Positions 48,387 to 58,606 of a stretch of 64,000 nt of DNA are shown one piece after another (position 1 is the first letter of the stretch; every line of letters starts with the position of its first letter). Made by a program: the position numbers and the translations under genes. A model generated the notes under the pieces. The model was not told where the DNA came from. It made no database searches and worked only from the letters and a program-made list of their open reading frames with translations. The stretch lies in NCBI GenBank assembly GCA_038496445.1, contig JALMLS010000310.1:124001-188000 (forward strand). Reading direction: 5' to 3'. The stretch is from Trichosphaerium sp. ATCC 40318. Its lineage: Eukaryota > Discosea > Flabellinia > Trichosidae.

Positions 48387-49730
48387 TTATTGATCGCGCC
48401 TCATGATGAAGCTACCATATTCTACTAGGTGTACTTTAAAACCCGAACATTTCAAATAATAAATGGCATCCTCACAGACAGTCTTACTATGCTTCAAGTC
48501 CGTTAAACTTGTGAGTGTACGCAAGCTGTCACCTTTTACTTTAGAACATCCATCAATGTTAAGTTTATGAACTCCAACAAGTTCTGCAATACCCAAGTCT
48601 GTAACTTGTTCACAGAAGGAGATATTGACCGTGTGCGCAAGATCTAGATACTTCAAACCGTCATCTGTTATGTCTGTATGAGATATATTGACGTTGTGCA
48701 CACCTGTTAGTGCCTGAATACCCTTGTCTGTTATTGACGTACAATTACGCAAATTAATACAATAAACACCAGCCAACGCTTTCAAACCTTTATCTGTAAC
48801 TCTTGTATATGATAGGCTAATCTCATGTACACCATGTAATGCTCTAATGCCCTCATCTGTTATTTTGTGACAATGATCTACATTGATTGTATGGACACCA
48901 GCCAAAGCCTTCAAATCATTGTTTGTGATGGGCAAGTCATATAACATAATGGTATGTACACCAGCCAAAGCCTTCAAACCTTCGCCTTTGACGTTTGTGG
49001 AAAATAAATTGATTGTATGTACACCACTCAATTCCTTGACGCCCTTATCTGTAATTCGATCACAGTACCTTAAATATATAGTATGTACACCCTTCAATGC
49101 TTTTAAACATCTATTAGAAACTCTTGTCAAACTTAAATTAATTTCATGAACACCCTTGAGCGCTTTTACACCTTTATCTGTTATTCTCTTACAACCCGGC
49201 AATGCAATAGTGTGTACGCCTTTCAGTGACTTTAAGCCTTCATCTGTAACGTTTGTAGCTGATAGATTAATCACGTGTACTCCAGATAACGCTTTGATGC
49301 CTTCATCTGTAATTGTTTTATTTCGTGCCAAGTTGATATTATACACGCCTGATAACGCCTTGATACCCGCATCTGTTACCGTTTCAGAATCTGATATATC
49401 AATAGTATGCACACCTGAAAGTAAAGAAATGTGACTGTCAATGACGGGAACTTTGAACGAGTTAATACCATGAAACAAAGATATCGTTGTATTTTGGAGT
49501 AGCGGGCTTCCTGAAAGTCTTACCAGTTCCTTTTCACTCCTTACAATGATATTATCGTATCCAACGTGGTTATGGATAATATCTCGTATGAAATGGCATG
49601 TTTGAGCTGCGGGAAGTGTATACTTGCCTTTTTTAAGAATGTAAACTATAATCTCAACTGGTAGGCTTATGAAGTTGATTGTTTGGTGGTTTATGCCATT
49701 TTCTCCCGTTCTGAGTTCGCTTGCTTCCAT
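48387..49730 (-). CDS. intronless F-box/LRR protein with 14 GVHTINL-type repeats
   Basis: 447 codons uninterrupted, ATG at 49728-49730. Residues about 20-60 (LPVEIIVYILKKG...AAQTCHFIRDIIHNHV) look like an F-box, which binds SKP1 in SCF ubiquitin ligases. Fourteen leucine-rich repeats follow, of the form GVHTINLxxCxxITDxGIKALS. They alternate between 22 residues (with the Cys) and 21 residues. The C-terminal repeat cap ends GSFIMRRDQ. The pattern resembles FBXL/AMN1-type Cys-containing LRRs, and the strict GVHTI(N/D)L consensus is of a style I associate with LRR families expanded in giant viruses and some protists. In this genome, where comparable genes have many introns, a 1.34-kb intronless frame stands out: retrocopy, transfer, or a fast-expanding family. 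Confidence 0.87.
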   Translation of the reverse strand: MEASELRTGENGINHQTINFISLPVEIIVYILKKGKYTLPAAQTCHFIRDIIHNHVGYDNIIVRSEKELVRLSGSPLLQNTTISLFHGINSFKVPVIDSHISLLSGVHTIDISDSETVTDAGIKALSGVYNINLARNKTITDEGIKALSGVHVINLSATNVTDEGLKSLKGVHTIALPGCKRITDKGVKALKGVHEINLSLTRVSNRCLKALKGVHTIYLRYCDRITDKGVKELSGVHTINLFSTNVKGEGLKALAGVHTIMLYDLPITNNDLKALAGVHTINVDHCHKITDEGIRALHGVHEISLSYTRVTDKGLKALAGVYCINLRNCTSITDKGIQALTGVHNVNISHTDITDDGLKYLDLAHTVNISFCEQVTDLGIAELVGVHKLNIDGCSKVKGDSLRTLTSLTDLKHSKTVCEDAIYYLKCSGFKVHLVEYGSFIMRRDQ

Positions 49731-49940
49731 TTTTAACCAAACTCTGTACCAATCAAGTAATGTTAACCGCGTGTGGAAGAGGTTTCCAACTGTTCTGATA
49801 AACTTAACTAAACAACTTATCTTCCGTCAAAAATCACGTGTTTTAGATGCCTGTAACTATTCTAATGGGTTTGCCCCCTTGTAGTCTCCCTTCTGTGTTT
49901 AGATCATAGCAACACTTTCAGAAATAGAATTTATTGATAC

Positions 49941-52592
49941 TTAAGTAGTACATGGTGTCATCACACTAGATAACATAAAAAGATACAATACTAACCATTT
50001 AATAGATAGAAAAAACAACACATGTCTCAGAGATACTGCTCTTGATGGAACACTAGCGTCAGTGGGTTGCGGAGTACCTGAACCAGATGGAGTTGAGGAA
50101 GGTGCTGAAGTATCAGTAGGCTCATTAAGGGATGGTGCAACGGGAGCAAATGGCTAAACAAATCAGAAAGCATGCTTCCTAAGTAAACGTACAGTGACGC
50201 CCTGACATTTTATATTTTCTTGCACTTCACGAATTGTAAGAGACCAAGGCTGAATAGATTGTCAATGAAAAGAAAACGGTAAAATGAAAGAAGTGCCGCT
50301 TAAAAAAAAAACAAGCTTACGTCTTTGTTGCCGTCAGGACACGTGTCAGGAAAAGTCAACTCTCCTTTTCCATTGTTCTTATCACATCGTACAGATATCT
50401 AAAATTGCATCAGTATGTTACAATAAAGGAACAAGTATCATTCGTACATCGGGTCTTGCTCCTGGTATACTTGGAACGTTTAGTTTAAAAAAGAACTCCA
50501 CAAACTCTTTTCTGATACCGCCAGTTACCACTTTGTCATCAAGGTTTCCACCGTAAGTACAAAGGATACAACAAGATATCTCAGCCATCATATTACGGCA
50601 TTCAACAGGTACTTCTTCTCCAGTAAGAGATTTCATGTTGCTAAAAGTTTCGAATAAAACATTTTGAAGAATTGTCCCACACTTCGTCTTGGCATACTAC
50701 AAGAAAGTCAATAGCAAACTAGTTAAAAAGCGACGTACGGTGTCATAAAGGGGACGGCAACTTCCGAGCGCGGGACTGGACTCTTTTGATCGTCCGGGAA
50801 GTCCTATTACATCTCTTGTATTTACTGGAAGTGGTTCTTGACATATTCCTATTTCTAAACGTATACTTAAGTAAGCAAGTTCTATTAGCAATCTGTACCG
50901 CTTGGGGCATCACAAAAGCATCTAAAGATCCCAGGACAAGGACCACTAAGTCCATCTAGTACATAAGAAGCATTACAAGGACTACCCTAAGTATATGTTA
51001 CCAGCATGAAGTACATAGAAGCAGGCGTACTTCTACACATTTTTCATTTTCACAACTTGCAGTTACACCACAATCTGTATTTCTAACGCAAGCTTCTCCC
51101 TATTAGTACAATCTTAGGAAAACACCAAGCCCAGAAAAAAATAAGAACGTACAACTGATAAAGGTGGTAGGCAAGTTCCTCTCGAAAGCATTGTTTTTTG
51201 CTTGCTTATACATCTCAGCTCTGGAGTTGACTTAATTGAAATGTGGCAATAATATTTCTACCTGGTGAACATCGATCGTAAGTGTCTCTTTGATCTGTCA
51301 AGCAAGGTTCGCCCTTTACATTGTGAGCTAACATAGCCTTTTGTTCTTAGCAAACGTACTGAAGTTGAGAGTTGTTGGGATACACAAATGTTGTCTCCGT
51401 TTCCTACTTGAACGCATAGATCTGATTCACAAGCATTGTTATCTTCACAGAATTCCAACTATGTTGTTTGTTTAGAAGCAACGAAAGTGAAAGTGACAAA
51501 CATTAGCTTTCTTGGGTGCGCATTTAAAAGTATCTTTATCCCAGTATTGATTATTTGCACAAGATAACTCAGGGTCTCCACATATAGGTTCAAAAAGAGG
51601 CTTAGAATTGTCGCGGAAACACTCTTCTTCTGGTTCACAAGATATTTGCGAGCAATCCTACAACAACAATTAGTTTTACCGTTTTGTATTTTAGGTTGTT
51701 TGGTACCATTCCAGCACATTTTGATGCTTCACAATTTCCTGATTGGCACTCACCATTGTCTGTACAAGCCTCGCCAACCATAAGATTAACATGTGAGCAT
51801 TTTCCATTGATACAATTTCCATTCAAACACTCAATAACTGTTGTGCAAGGATCGCCAATACAGGTCTTTTTGTACTCGCATTTGAGTGTTGTTTCATTGC
51901 AGAAAAGAGCAATTGGATTGCACTCAAGGTTTTCAGGTATCGTAAATTTGTTGCCGACAGGGGTACATTCGTCTCCAACGTTTGCTTGGTAGACTGTACG
52001 TGAGCAAATCCTGCCTGCATTACAAGAAAGGCCTTCAGCACATCCTCGGCTAGTAAAACAGGAGTAAGACTAGTACAGCTATTGAAACTTCACGCACAAG
52101 TTACAAAATGAACCTTGAGGAAGTCTTTCCTGACAAAAGCAACCAATCATTCCGCAATCACAAAAACTGATATCTCTATCACAAACGAATCTACAACAAT
52201 AAAGTAAATAAAAAAGTACAAAGAATGGACTGGATTGCTGTTTGTTGTTATGGAAGGAAAGTCCCAACAAAACAGGTCTTTACGTACGTATCGTTGCAGC
52301 TAGTACCGACTGGAACTATAGTCGCAAGAACGCAAAGTCCATTCACGCATGTTTGATCCGTTGGACAAGAGGTAAGACCGCACTGTTCAGGTATGCACAG
52401 CCCATCACTACATGTGTACGGCTCCTTGGCACTCTATACAGTACAGTCATACGCTAAATCAGAAGATCTTTTCAGTACCTGAGATTTGCAGTCGCTAGGT
52501 TTCGAGCAAAGAAAGGAAGGATCACAAACATTCGCTAGCGCATAGCAATAGAAAAAAACAACAACAGCGATAATATACTGAGATGGACGCAT
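49941..52592 (-). CDS. Cys-rich surface protein, copy 1 (probable GPI anchor)
   Basis: ATG at 52590-52592 begins the signal peptide MRPSQYIIAVVVFFYCYALA, then NVCDPSFLCSKPSDCKSQ. Many short exons encode small Cys modules of disintegrin/Dickkopf-like spacing (CINGKCSHVNLMVGEACTDN, ECQSGNCEASKCAGM; CEDNNACESDLCVQVG). A conserved module follows: VECRNMMAEISCCILCTYGGNLDDKV with VPSIPGARPDV (about 50440-50610). Then come CDKNNGKGELTFPDTCPDGNKD, a Pro/Thr/Ser-rich stalk (about 50060-50150) and a terminal hydrophobic segment (HVLFFLSIKWLVLYLFMLSS), which suggests GPI attachment. Function unknown; a family of three sits in this window. The exon chain is assembled from matches with copy 2. Confidence 0.72.
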
Positions 52593-53411
52593 AAGGTGTT
52601 TCAATATGGATGTATGTTGTAAATTGTTTTAAGTCACGTGAAAAAAATGCTGCCAACAACCCTTTTCGTAGCCAATGATTATTGTTATAGAGCTATCAAC
52701 TACTCTTAAACCTTATTACAAAATATCGAGAAAAGTAGCAATTGCCACAGTATAAACAGACAATATTGAGGGTAAGTGCTATGGTAACTTAGTAACGCTA
52801 AAAAATTTGCAACTTGCAAAATGGCAGCATTTCGCAACATTAAAAAAGTCATTAAAATAATTCAGCAAACGTGTTCACTGTCAGGTTATAGAAGTGGTTT
52901 TTAATTCACTTAAAAATGGTTTTGATTAAACACGTGACATTCGTACCATAAAGTGCTAAGAAATAGACCACCTGGTCTACAATAATATTCTACTCTTGCG
53001 GGAGTGAATACTGAAGCAAGTTTGCTAAACCTAAAACACTCTTTCTGAAACAGCAAACGAACAAACAAGCAATGCCAAGCGCTTAGCACGATCAACAAAA
53101 CATTTTATTATCATTTTCACAACATCCCACACAGCCATTGGACCACAAAGCTAGTTTTTACTTTGGTTTTAAATCTGAGCGAAAGATGATAATTTTTTCC
53201 TTGGATTATTACAGACAACCATCGCGTGTAAGAGTAGAATCCCCAAGTTGAATTTGCGTCCAAATAAAAGCGGACAAGGGGTGTCAACTGAAAGTTGCAA
53301 AACGCGTACAACAAAAAAATTCAGTTGTGTCTCGTTTCAAACTCGCTTCACAGAAACAGTTTAAGTTTGACAAGAACAGTTGTGTGTTGCACAAAAAGGA
53401 AAACCGCCTAA
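52593..53411. promoter_or_regulatory. divergent intergenic region, CACGTG sites
   Basis: About 820 bases between two divergently transcribed starts. GTCACGTGAAAA at about 52633 lies about 40 bases upstream of the Cys-rich copy 1 start, and ACACGTGACATT at about 52930. No supported gene; the 62- and 65-codon frames are unsupported. Confidence 0.45.
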
Positions 53412-54318
53412 GATGCATCAATACAGTTGGTTGTTAATCGCAATGGTTGTTACGTCTATTGTGTCTGTTGCACCAGACGACCTATACGAGATCATTTCTA
53501 CGCCACAAAGAAGCGCTAAAGCGGTTTCTGCTTATTGGACGGTAGAAAAGCTGAAGAATGTCAAACCAATGCCGATACCATCAGTACCTGGCTACGAAAC
53601 TAGTCTCGACTACAATGAAACCTCATTATCAGTTAAAAGATTCCCCCGTGGTACAACGCGCATAGACGAGTCACTATACAGCTCAAATCCATACGCGAAG
53701 ATTGGAAAGTTGTTTTTTTCATCACCTGAAGGAGAAGACTTCGCTTGTACAGCGTCTATAGTGGGCCCTAGCCTCATTGCTACCGCTGGACATTGTGTAA
53801 ACAATGGAAAAGGAACTGTTTTTGAGAATCACGTGTTCATACCGCAATTCAATAATGGCAGTGAGCCTCTTGGCCGTTGGGAAGGTGTTCAGACTTTCAC
53901 ATTTAAATGTTGGGACAAGTTGCATCTATGGTACTGCGATGTCGCATTCATTGTTGTTAATGGCAACCTGAACGAAACAACAGGAATAGGAAGACCATTT
54001 CCTCTACAGGCCAATGGGGGCGTTGCTATGAACTACGCTTGTGGGTATCCATACAACTTGAAAGGTAAAGGTCAAAAGTTGTATTGCACATACAACCCAT
54101 CAAAAGAGACAGCCTATTTAAACGTTGTCATGCTCAGCCAACTTGGTGAAGGTGCTTCTGGTGGACCATGGATATATCATCCTCTTATTGATGGTAACCC
54201 AGGAGGTATTCTCAATGGCGTTAATAGTCACATCGCTACCGGTCACAGGTTGTATTCACCAATGTTTGATGAAAACGCTGGTAGGTTGTATAAAAAGGCT
54301 CTAGCGGCTTCATATTAA
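53412..54318 (+). CDS. secreted trypsin/V8-like serine protease
   Basis: Intronless frame of 301 residues from ATG 53412 (an earlier TTG in frame is not used). Signal peptide MHQYSWLLIAMVVTSIVSVA, then an N-terminal propeptide of about 55-60 residues that ends near KRFPRG (residues 75-80), a plausible basic cleavage point. The catalytic triad of a chymotrypsin-fold protease is complete: His127 in IATAGHCV, Asp176 in YCDVAFI and Ser249 in GEGASGGPW. The layout resembles glutamyl-endopeptidase/V8-like S1 proteases widespread in protists and oomycetes. N-glycosylation sites NGSE and NETT are present. It lies between two members of expanded surface-protein families and may be used for secreted digestion. 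Specificity cannot be told from the sequence. Confidence 0.9.
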
Positions 54319-54777
54319 TAAAATTTGTGTTGAGATAACCCCCCTTGACATTACACCAACCTCTGCTTATGTTTGTTTTTTTCCTTTTGATTTAAACTTA
54401 AAAAGAGAAATTTACAGGTTTTCTTGCATTGGCGAAAAGGAAAATAATGGACTGTACATCAATTCCTCCTTTCTCGTCGTGTACAACTCGTTGTGCATTA
54501 CTGAAAACTTACTATTGATAAATAAAACCCGTCAAATCGATTAGCCCGCCACCAACGCTTCGCTCCCCATCTCCTTTCTTCTTACAAGGGGTAGAACGTC
54601 TGGATTGGTTGGTCTCTTTGGTTTGTACCGATTAAGGCCAAACACGTGCTCACTTGTTTATCTCTCTTCCGTCACAGGGAGTGAATGGTTATGTTTTCAT
54701 GTGATACAACAAAAGTGAAGCAAAGAACATTTTTTCAGCGTTTGTACGCCAACATGTGGTACAAATAGATATAAGTA
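54319..54777. other. intergenic, convergent 3' region
   Basis: About 460 bases between the protease stop and the tail of GPCR copy D. Contains AATAAA near 54319 and 54521 (likely polyadenylation signals for the protease) and ACACGTGCTC near 54642. No gene seen. Confidence 0.45.
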
Positions 54778-57700
54778 TTATAGAGAATCTATACTACCAT
54801 CGACATCACTTGCTTTTGTTTTGTTACTAGAATTGTCCATACAAATACATGCTCTTGTCTTGTGAATAAAGAAAGAGTTTACTGTGATTGCTATTTTAAA
54901 AATAAAACGATTAGCATCATACATGATATTGATGTACTTGAGGTGTACCTGAACCGAAGATAATAAACAAAGAAACAAGAAGAAATCTTGTGAATCTGTC
55001 AATGTCTGTTGTAGCCAATACAACACTCAATATTGCAAAGAAAGCGACATTGTAAACTGTAAAGAAGATGATCTTTGATTCGTTGAATCTCTTGATTGGT
55101 ATTGTACGTATTCTAAAAGCGTACACACTACACACCAACAACAAGAATGCCTATGTACGTATTAATATCAGTTATACCATAGATGGACAGACGTACATTG
55201 GATGCACCAATGATGTACAGTACTACCTTAAATGCAATATCATAATCACATGAATGATAGTTTTGATAGACTCTGATTGGATCAACAACAACTATACTTC
55301 TTTCAAACTTTCCAACTGCTGTCTACGATACATTTAATACTAAGATGTGTAAAAATAAGGGTACCAGCAGTACAAGGAGTGCAACATGAAAACCAATAAG
55401 ACCACTGACCCATAATAGAACTGTCTTATCACTTATTACCATGGGTTCACATGCTTTTAGTCTAAATAGTTTATCAAGTCTTACTGTCTTCCCTAGCAAT
55501 GGCCTTGAATGTATGAATACGTTAGGTCCAGAAAATTTTCTGTTTATTACTCACCCGAACAGAAGAATGAATCCAAGATCTAGTATCCAAATGGATATTG
55601 AGCATGTCGCCTTTGAGATCACGTTTGGAAGCATTGTGAATACTGAACAGTACAACAAAGAGCTTCCAAGAATCATCAAACCCATGAATAAAGGTGATGA
55701 AGCCTTTACTTCCTTGATATCCAAGTTGAGAACAAGAAATATTGCCCATCCGATATTGATACAAAAGAATACAATGGCAATGATTGTCACAACTATTTCT
55801 GTCCAATGACCTTAGAAGGGAAAAGATTGTCAACACAGAATGATGTTCAATAATGTGTTTTACCGTATTGTGGATCAAAGATACGTTCATGCCATTTTGG
55901 AATTGGATAGATCAAGTCTGCTTGTTTTGTTGTTGGTGGTCCTACAATTTAAAAGTCTCGGAATTTCTTTTTGATAAGGAGTTTGTACCAATAAGAACCA
56001 ATCTGCCACGCCTAATTTGAACATGTAGCCAGTCTCTATAAACTGCACTTAAAATCATCGCTCTTTCAAAATAACTAGTGTACCTTTGTTGAATGCTTTT
56101 TCCGTTCCATGAGTATTGTCCTGTTATGGTATCATATGTGGATCCAACTATTTCATCGTAAAGAATATCATTTAGCTGTAACACAGTAAGTCAATAATAA
56201 CCATATAACTAAGTACATTTGGCTCTATACAACTACTATAGTTAGACAAATTGTGTACAAGTCCTGAATGCTGGTTAAACTAAACAGACCTCAGTAAACA
56301 AAATAGCAATTTACACATGTACCGTAAGAGAAACACCATCGTTAGTGGACACAATTTTAATGGCATTATTCAATATAGAAAACAATGCTGCATAAGCCAG
56401 TGCAGTGTGAGAAAGTTGAAATCCAAACTTGTTGTAAAATCTCCTTGTTAAATATGTGTTATTGCCATAGTCGTTAGTTTGAGGAAAATTGAGATTATCC
56501 TCAAACTGCAAATAGAGTTAGTAGCAACAAACTACGTAATACCATAATGTACCTCACGAACAATAGTAACATATTCCCAAAGATCCATGTCTAAATCTGA
56601 TTGCGTGAAAGTTTGTGTTGTAACAACATATCTTGGAGTGTAGTCAACTTTGCGAAGAGTATTCATTACACCTCCAACCACATCAGCTAATGTACTACAA
56701 AAGAACCTAGAAGCAGTGTTTAGAAGTAATTTTGACCGAGAAACGTTACCATGCATCTGCATCGTCGTGCATTGCAAGAATTGCAGTCTTTGAAATGTTC
56801 GATATTAATTCTTGGTTGTATGTTGTAAAGGGATCTCGTGCATGTGCTGTAGTCTGACCCTCACCTATAAGACAGTTAGATACAATATCGCTAAATAGCT
56901 TACTTGATATGCCATAATAACTTACGATATGGAGCCCCTGAACCAAAAGTTCATTTCGGAAAACCGGACTTTTACACCTATCTACATAAGAAACAAGAGT
57001 ACAAAGAGTAAATTTATGTACCTATCACCTATCGAGTCGTTGGTGTAGATCAACGTGATAGTACTTGCTCCAGCTATTCGAATACTTGGCAATGTGACAA
57101 AGAAGCTCGATTCAGATGATAGTCCAACAGATAAACTGTATTTTGAGCCTGCAGCCTGAGAGTTGAACATGTTGTTTACAGATACTAATTACAAAAATCA
57201 GGAGTTATTCTTGAAAAAGTTAGGCTTACACATCAAACGTCTATTGCTATTCATGATTGGAATAATGTTAGGTGCATGCTCAGTTACAATTGGTGATAAA
57301 AAGAAAGATACAGAAGGATCGTTAAGACCTTCTCTATATAATTTTTCTGTATAACTCAAGTTGTTGAAACCATTGGCAAGACTAGCAAAAAAAGTGACTT
57401 CACTGTAAGCTTTGAGTTATGTTTGCGTACTTTATTCTAAGCCTTATTCTTTCGCCACTAATCTCCGCTGCTTCACCACTTTCTAGTAACACATCTCCTA
57501 AGTAGTCGATACTGTCTCTATTTTAACTACCGTCAATTCGGCGACAGTTTATATTTGTAAGAAATAAATCTCAGTGATTTGACCGGAAGTGTTTTGGCAG
57601 TTAAAGCGCATTTTTTGCTTTAACGAGCATCTAATCATTTTCACGAAAAGTAGCGCAACCCAGGGCACAACCAAAATTGTATTGTAAAAAGTTTTTACTA

Positions 57701-57821
57701 AAAAACTGCGGCAACACGTGCGGTGCACGCTATATTTCTCTAGAAATATAAAAAATGACAACGTACAGAAATTTATCAACACTGCTCTCGTTACTACTGC
57801 GTGGCCAATTACCAACCCCAA
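54778..57821 (-). CDS. class C GPCR, copy D, tail shifted out of frame (5' exon not resolved)
   Basis: Same order as the other copies: GVGNWPRSSNESSVDKF (about 57760-57821), FFLSPIVTEHAPNIIPIM type exon (about 57240-57320), KYSLSVGLSSESSFFVTLPSIRIAGASTITLIY (about 57040-57150), GEGQTTAHARDPFTTYNQEL (about 56810-56870), LADVVGGVMNTLRKVDYTPRY (about 56625-56700), TM1-TM3 (55551-55790) and TM4 (about 55345-55510). SVYAFRIR then IKRFNESKIIFFTVYN follow at about 55000-55144. In the last exon the stretch after GSG is 5 bases shorter than in copies A-C (about 54940-54965). The frame therefore stops at 54917 and the conserved VYDANRFIFKI tail, still recognisable down to 54778, is not read. The receptor core is intact; the cytoplasmic tail is lost or restored by an unseen splice. 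Confidence 0.75.
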
Positions 57822-58606
57822 CTACCACTTGTAAGCACGCGTTCTGATTTCGTTTGAAGTAACAACATGGCATCCTTTTGTATAATTTTCATAAAAGAGC
57901 TAATGCGGTTGCTTTAACATCAAAAATGAGATAAGATTTCGCAGAAACTGTTTTGTCTCGAAATCGTTTTTTAACCAATACAAGTGTAACTGCACGAGAT
58001 TGACAACTTTCAATGCCATCCGTTTTAAAAAAATGTCATATAACATATCTATACGCGCGTACATAGAGTTATATTCCTGTATCCACATGTCCTATCAATC
58101 GCAAATAAAAATATTATCAAAACAGCACTAAAACTTGATGACAAGAGCATATTCTCCTATTAAAGCATCAGATGGTTACAGCGAGCATTTGATACTAGCA
58201 CTAAGCTTTGTTTAACGATATAACAAAAGTTGGGCTGCAGTTTAACCATGGACAACATACAATAACGTAGCGCTAGTACCTTTTCAACGTACAATTGCGT
58301 CTGTGGTTTGTTTTTTGGAATAGTGAAAGTATTTGATAGTCCACAGCAATGGTCAATGTATTATAATTTCGTTCATTATGCGTTGTTTATATCTCGTTCT
58401 GTACACCTGCGCTAAAATGCCACAAAGGCTTATTGCTTCCACGTAAGTTTTGTAAAGTTGTACTGTATTTAAAAATGTATAAGTAACATTCAGATACAAA
58501 GCAAGCTATCTTATTGACAGGCTATTGAGGCAAGACATTAAAGTCTGGATTCCTGTAAACAAACAATCTGTCTTTATTGAACAAGCCAAGACTCTTCTTG
58601 CTTCCT
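57822..58606. other. intergenic region upstream of GPCR copy D
   Basis: Holds the unresolved 5' exon of copy D, its upstream block (58049-58115) and the 3' flank of Cys-rich copy 2. A short plus-strand frame with a splice-like GTAAG (58379-58445, MRCLYLVLYTCAKMPQ) could not be extended into a gene. Confidence 0.4.
58049..58115 (-). promoter_or_regulatory. conserved upstream block, GPCR copy D (diverged)
   Basis: CTATACGCGCGTACATAGAG, then TTCCTGTATCCAC and CAATCGCAAATAAAAATATT. It is the most diverged of the four blocks, but the order and the TGTATCCAC core are retained, at the corresponding place upstream of copy D. Confidence 0.6.

Noticed and set aside
48883-49434. Two plus-strand open frames (88 and 92 codons) full of VCTP repeats
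   Set aside because: They are the antisense shadow of the F-box/LRR repeats; the regular pattern comes from the repeat DNA on the other strand.
53380-53411. Longer N-terminus of the serine protease from a TTG codon
   Set aside because: The ATG at 53412 is followed at once by a good signal peptide; the extra residues are charged and would spoil it.
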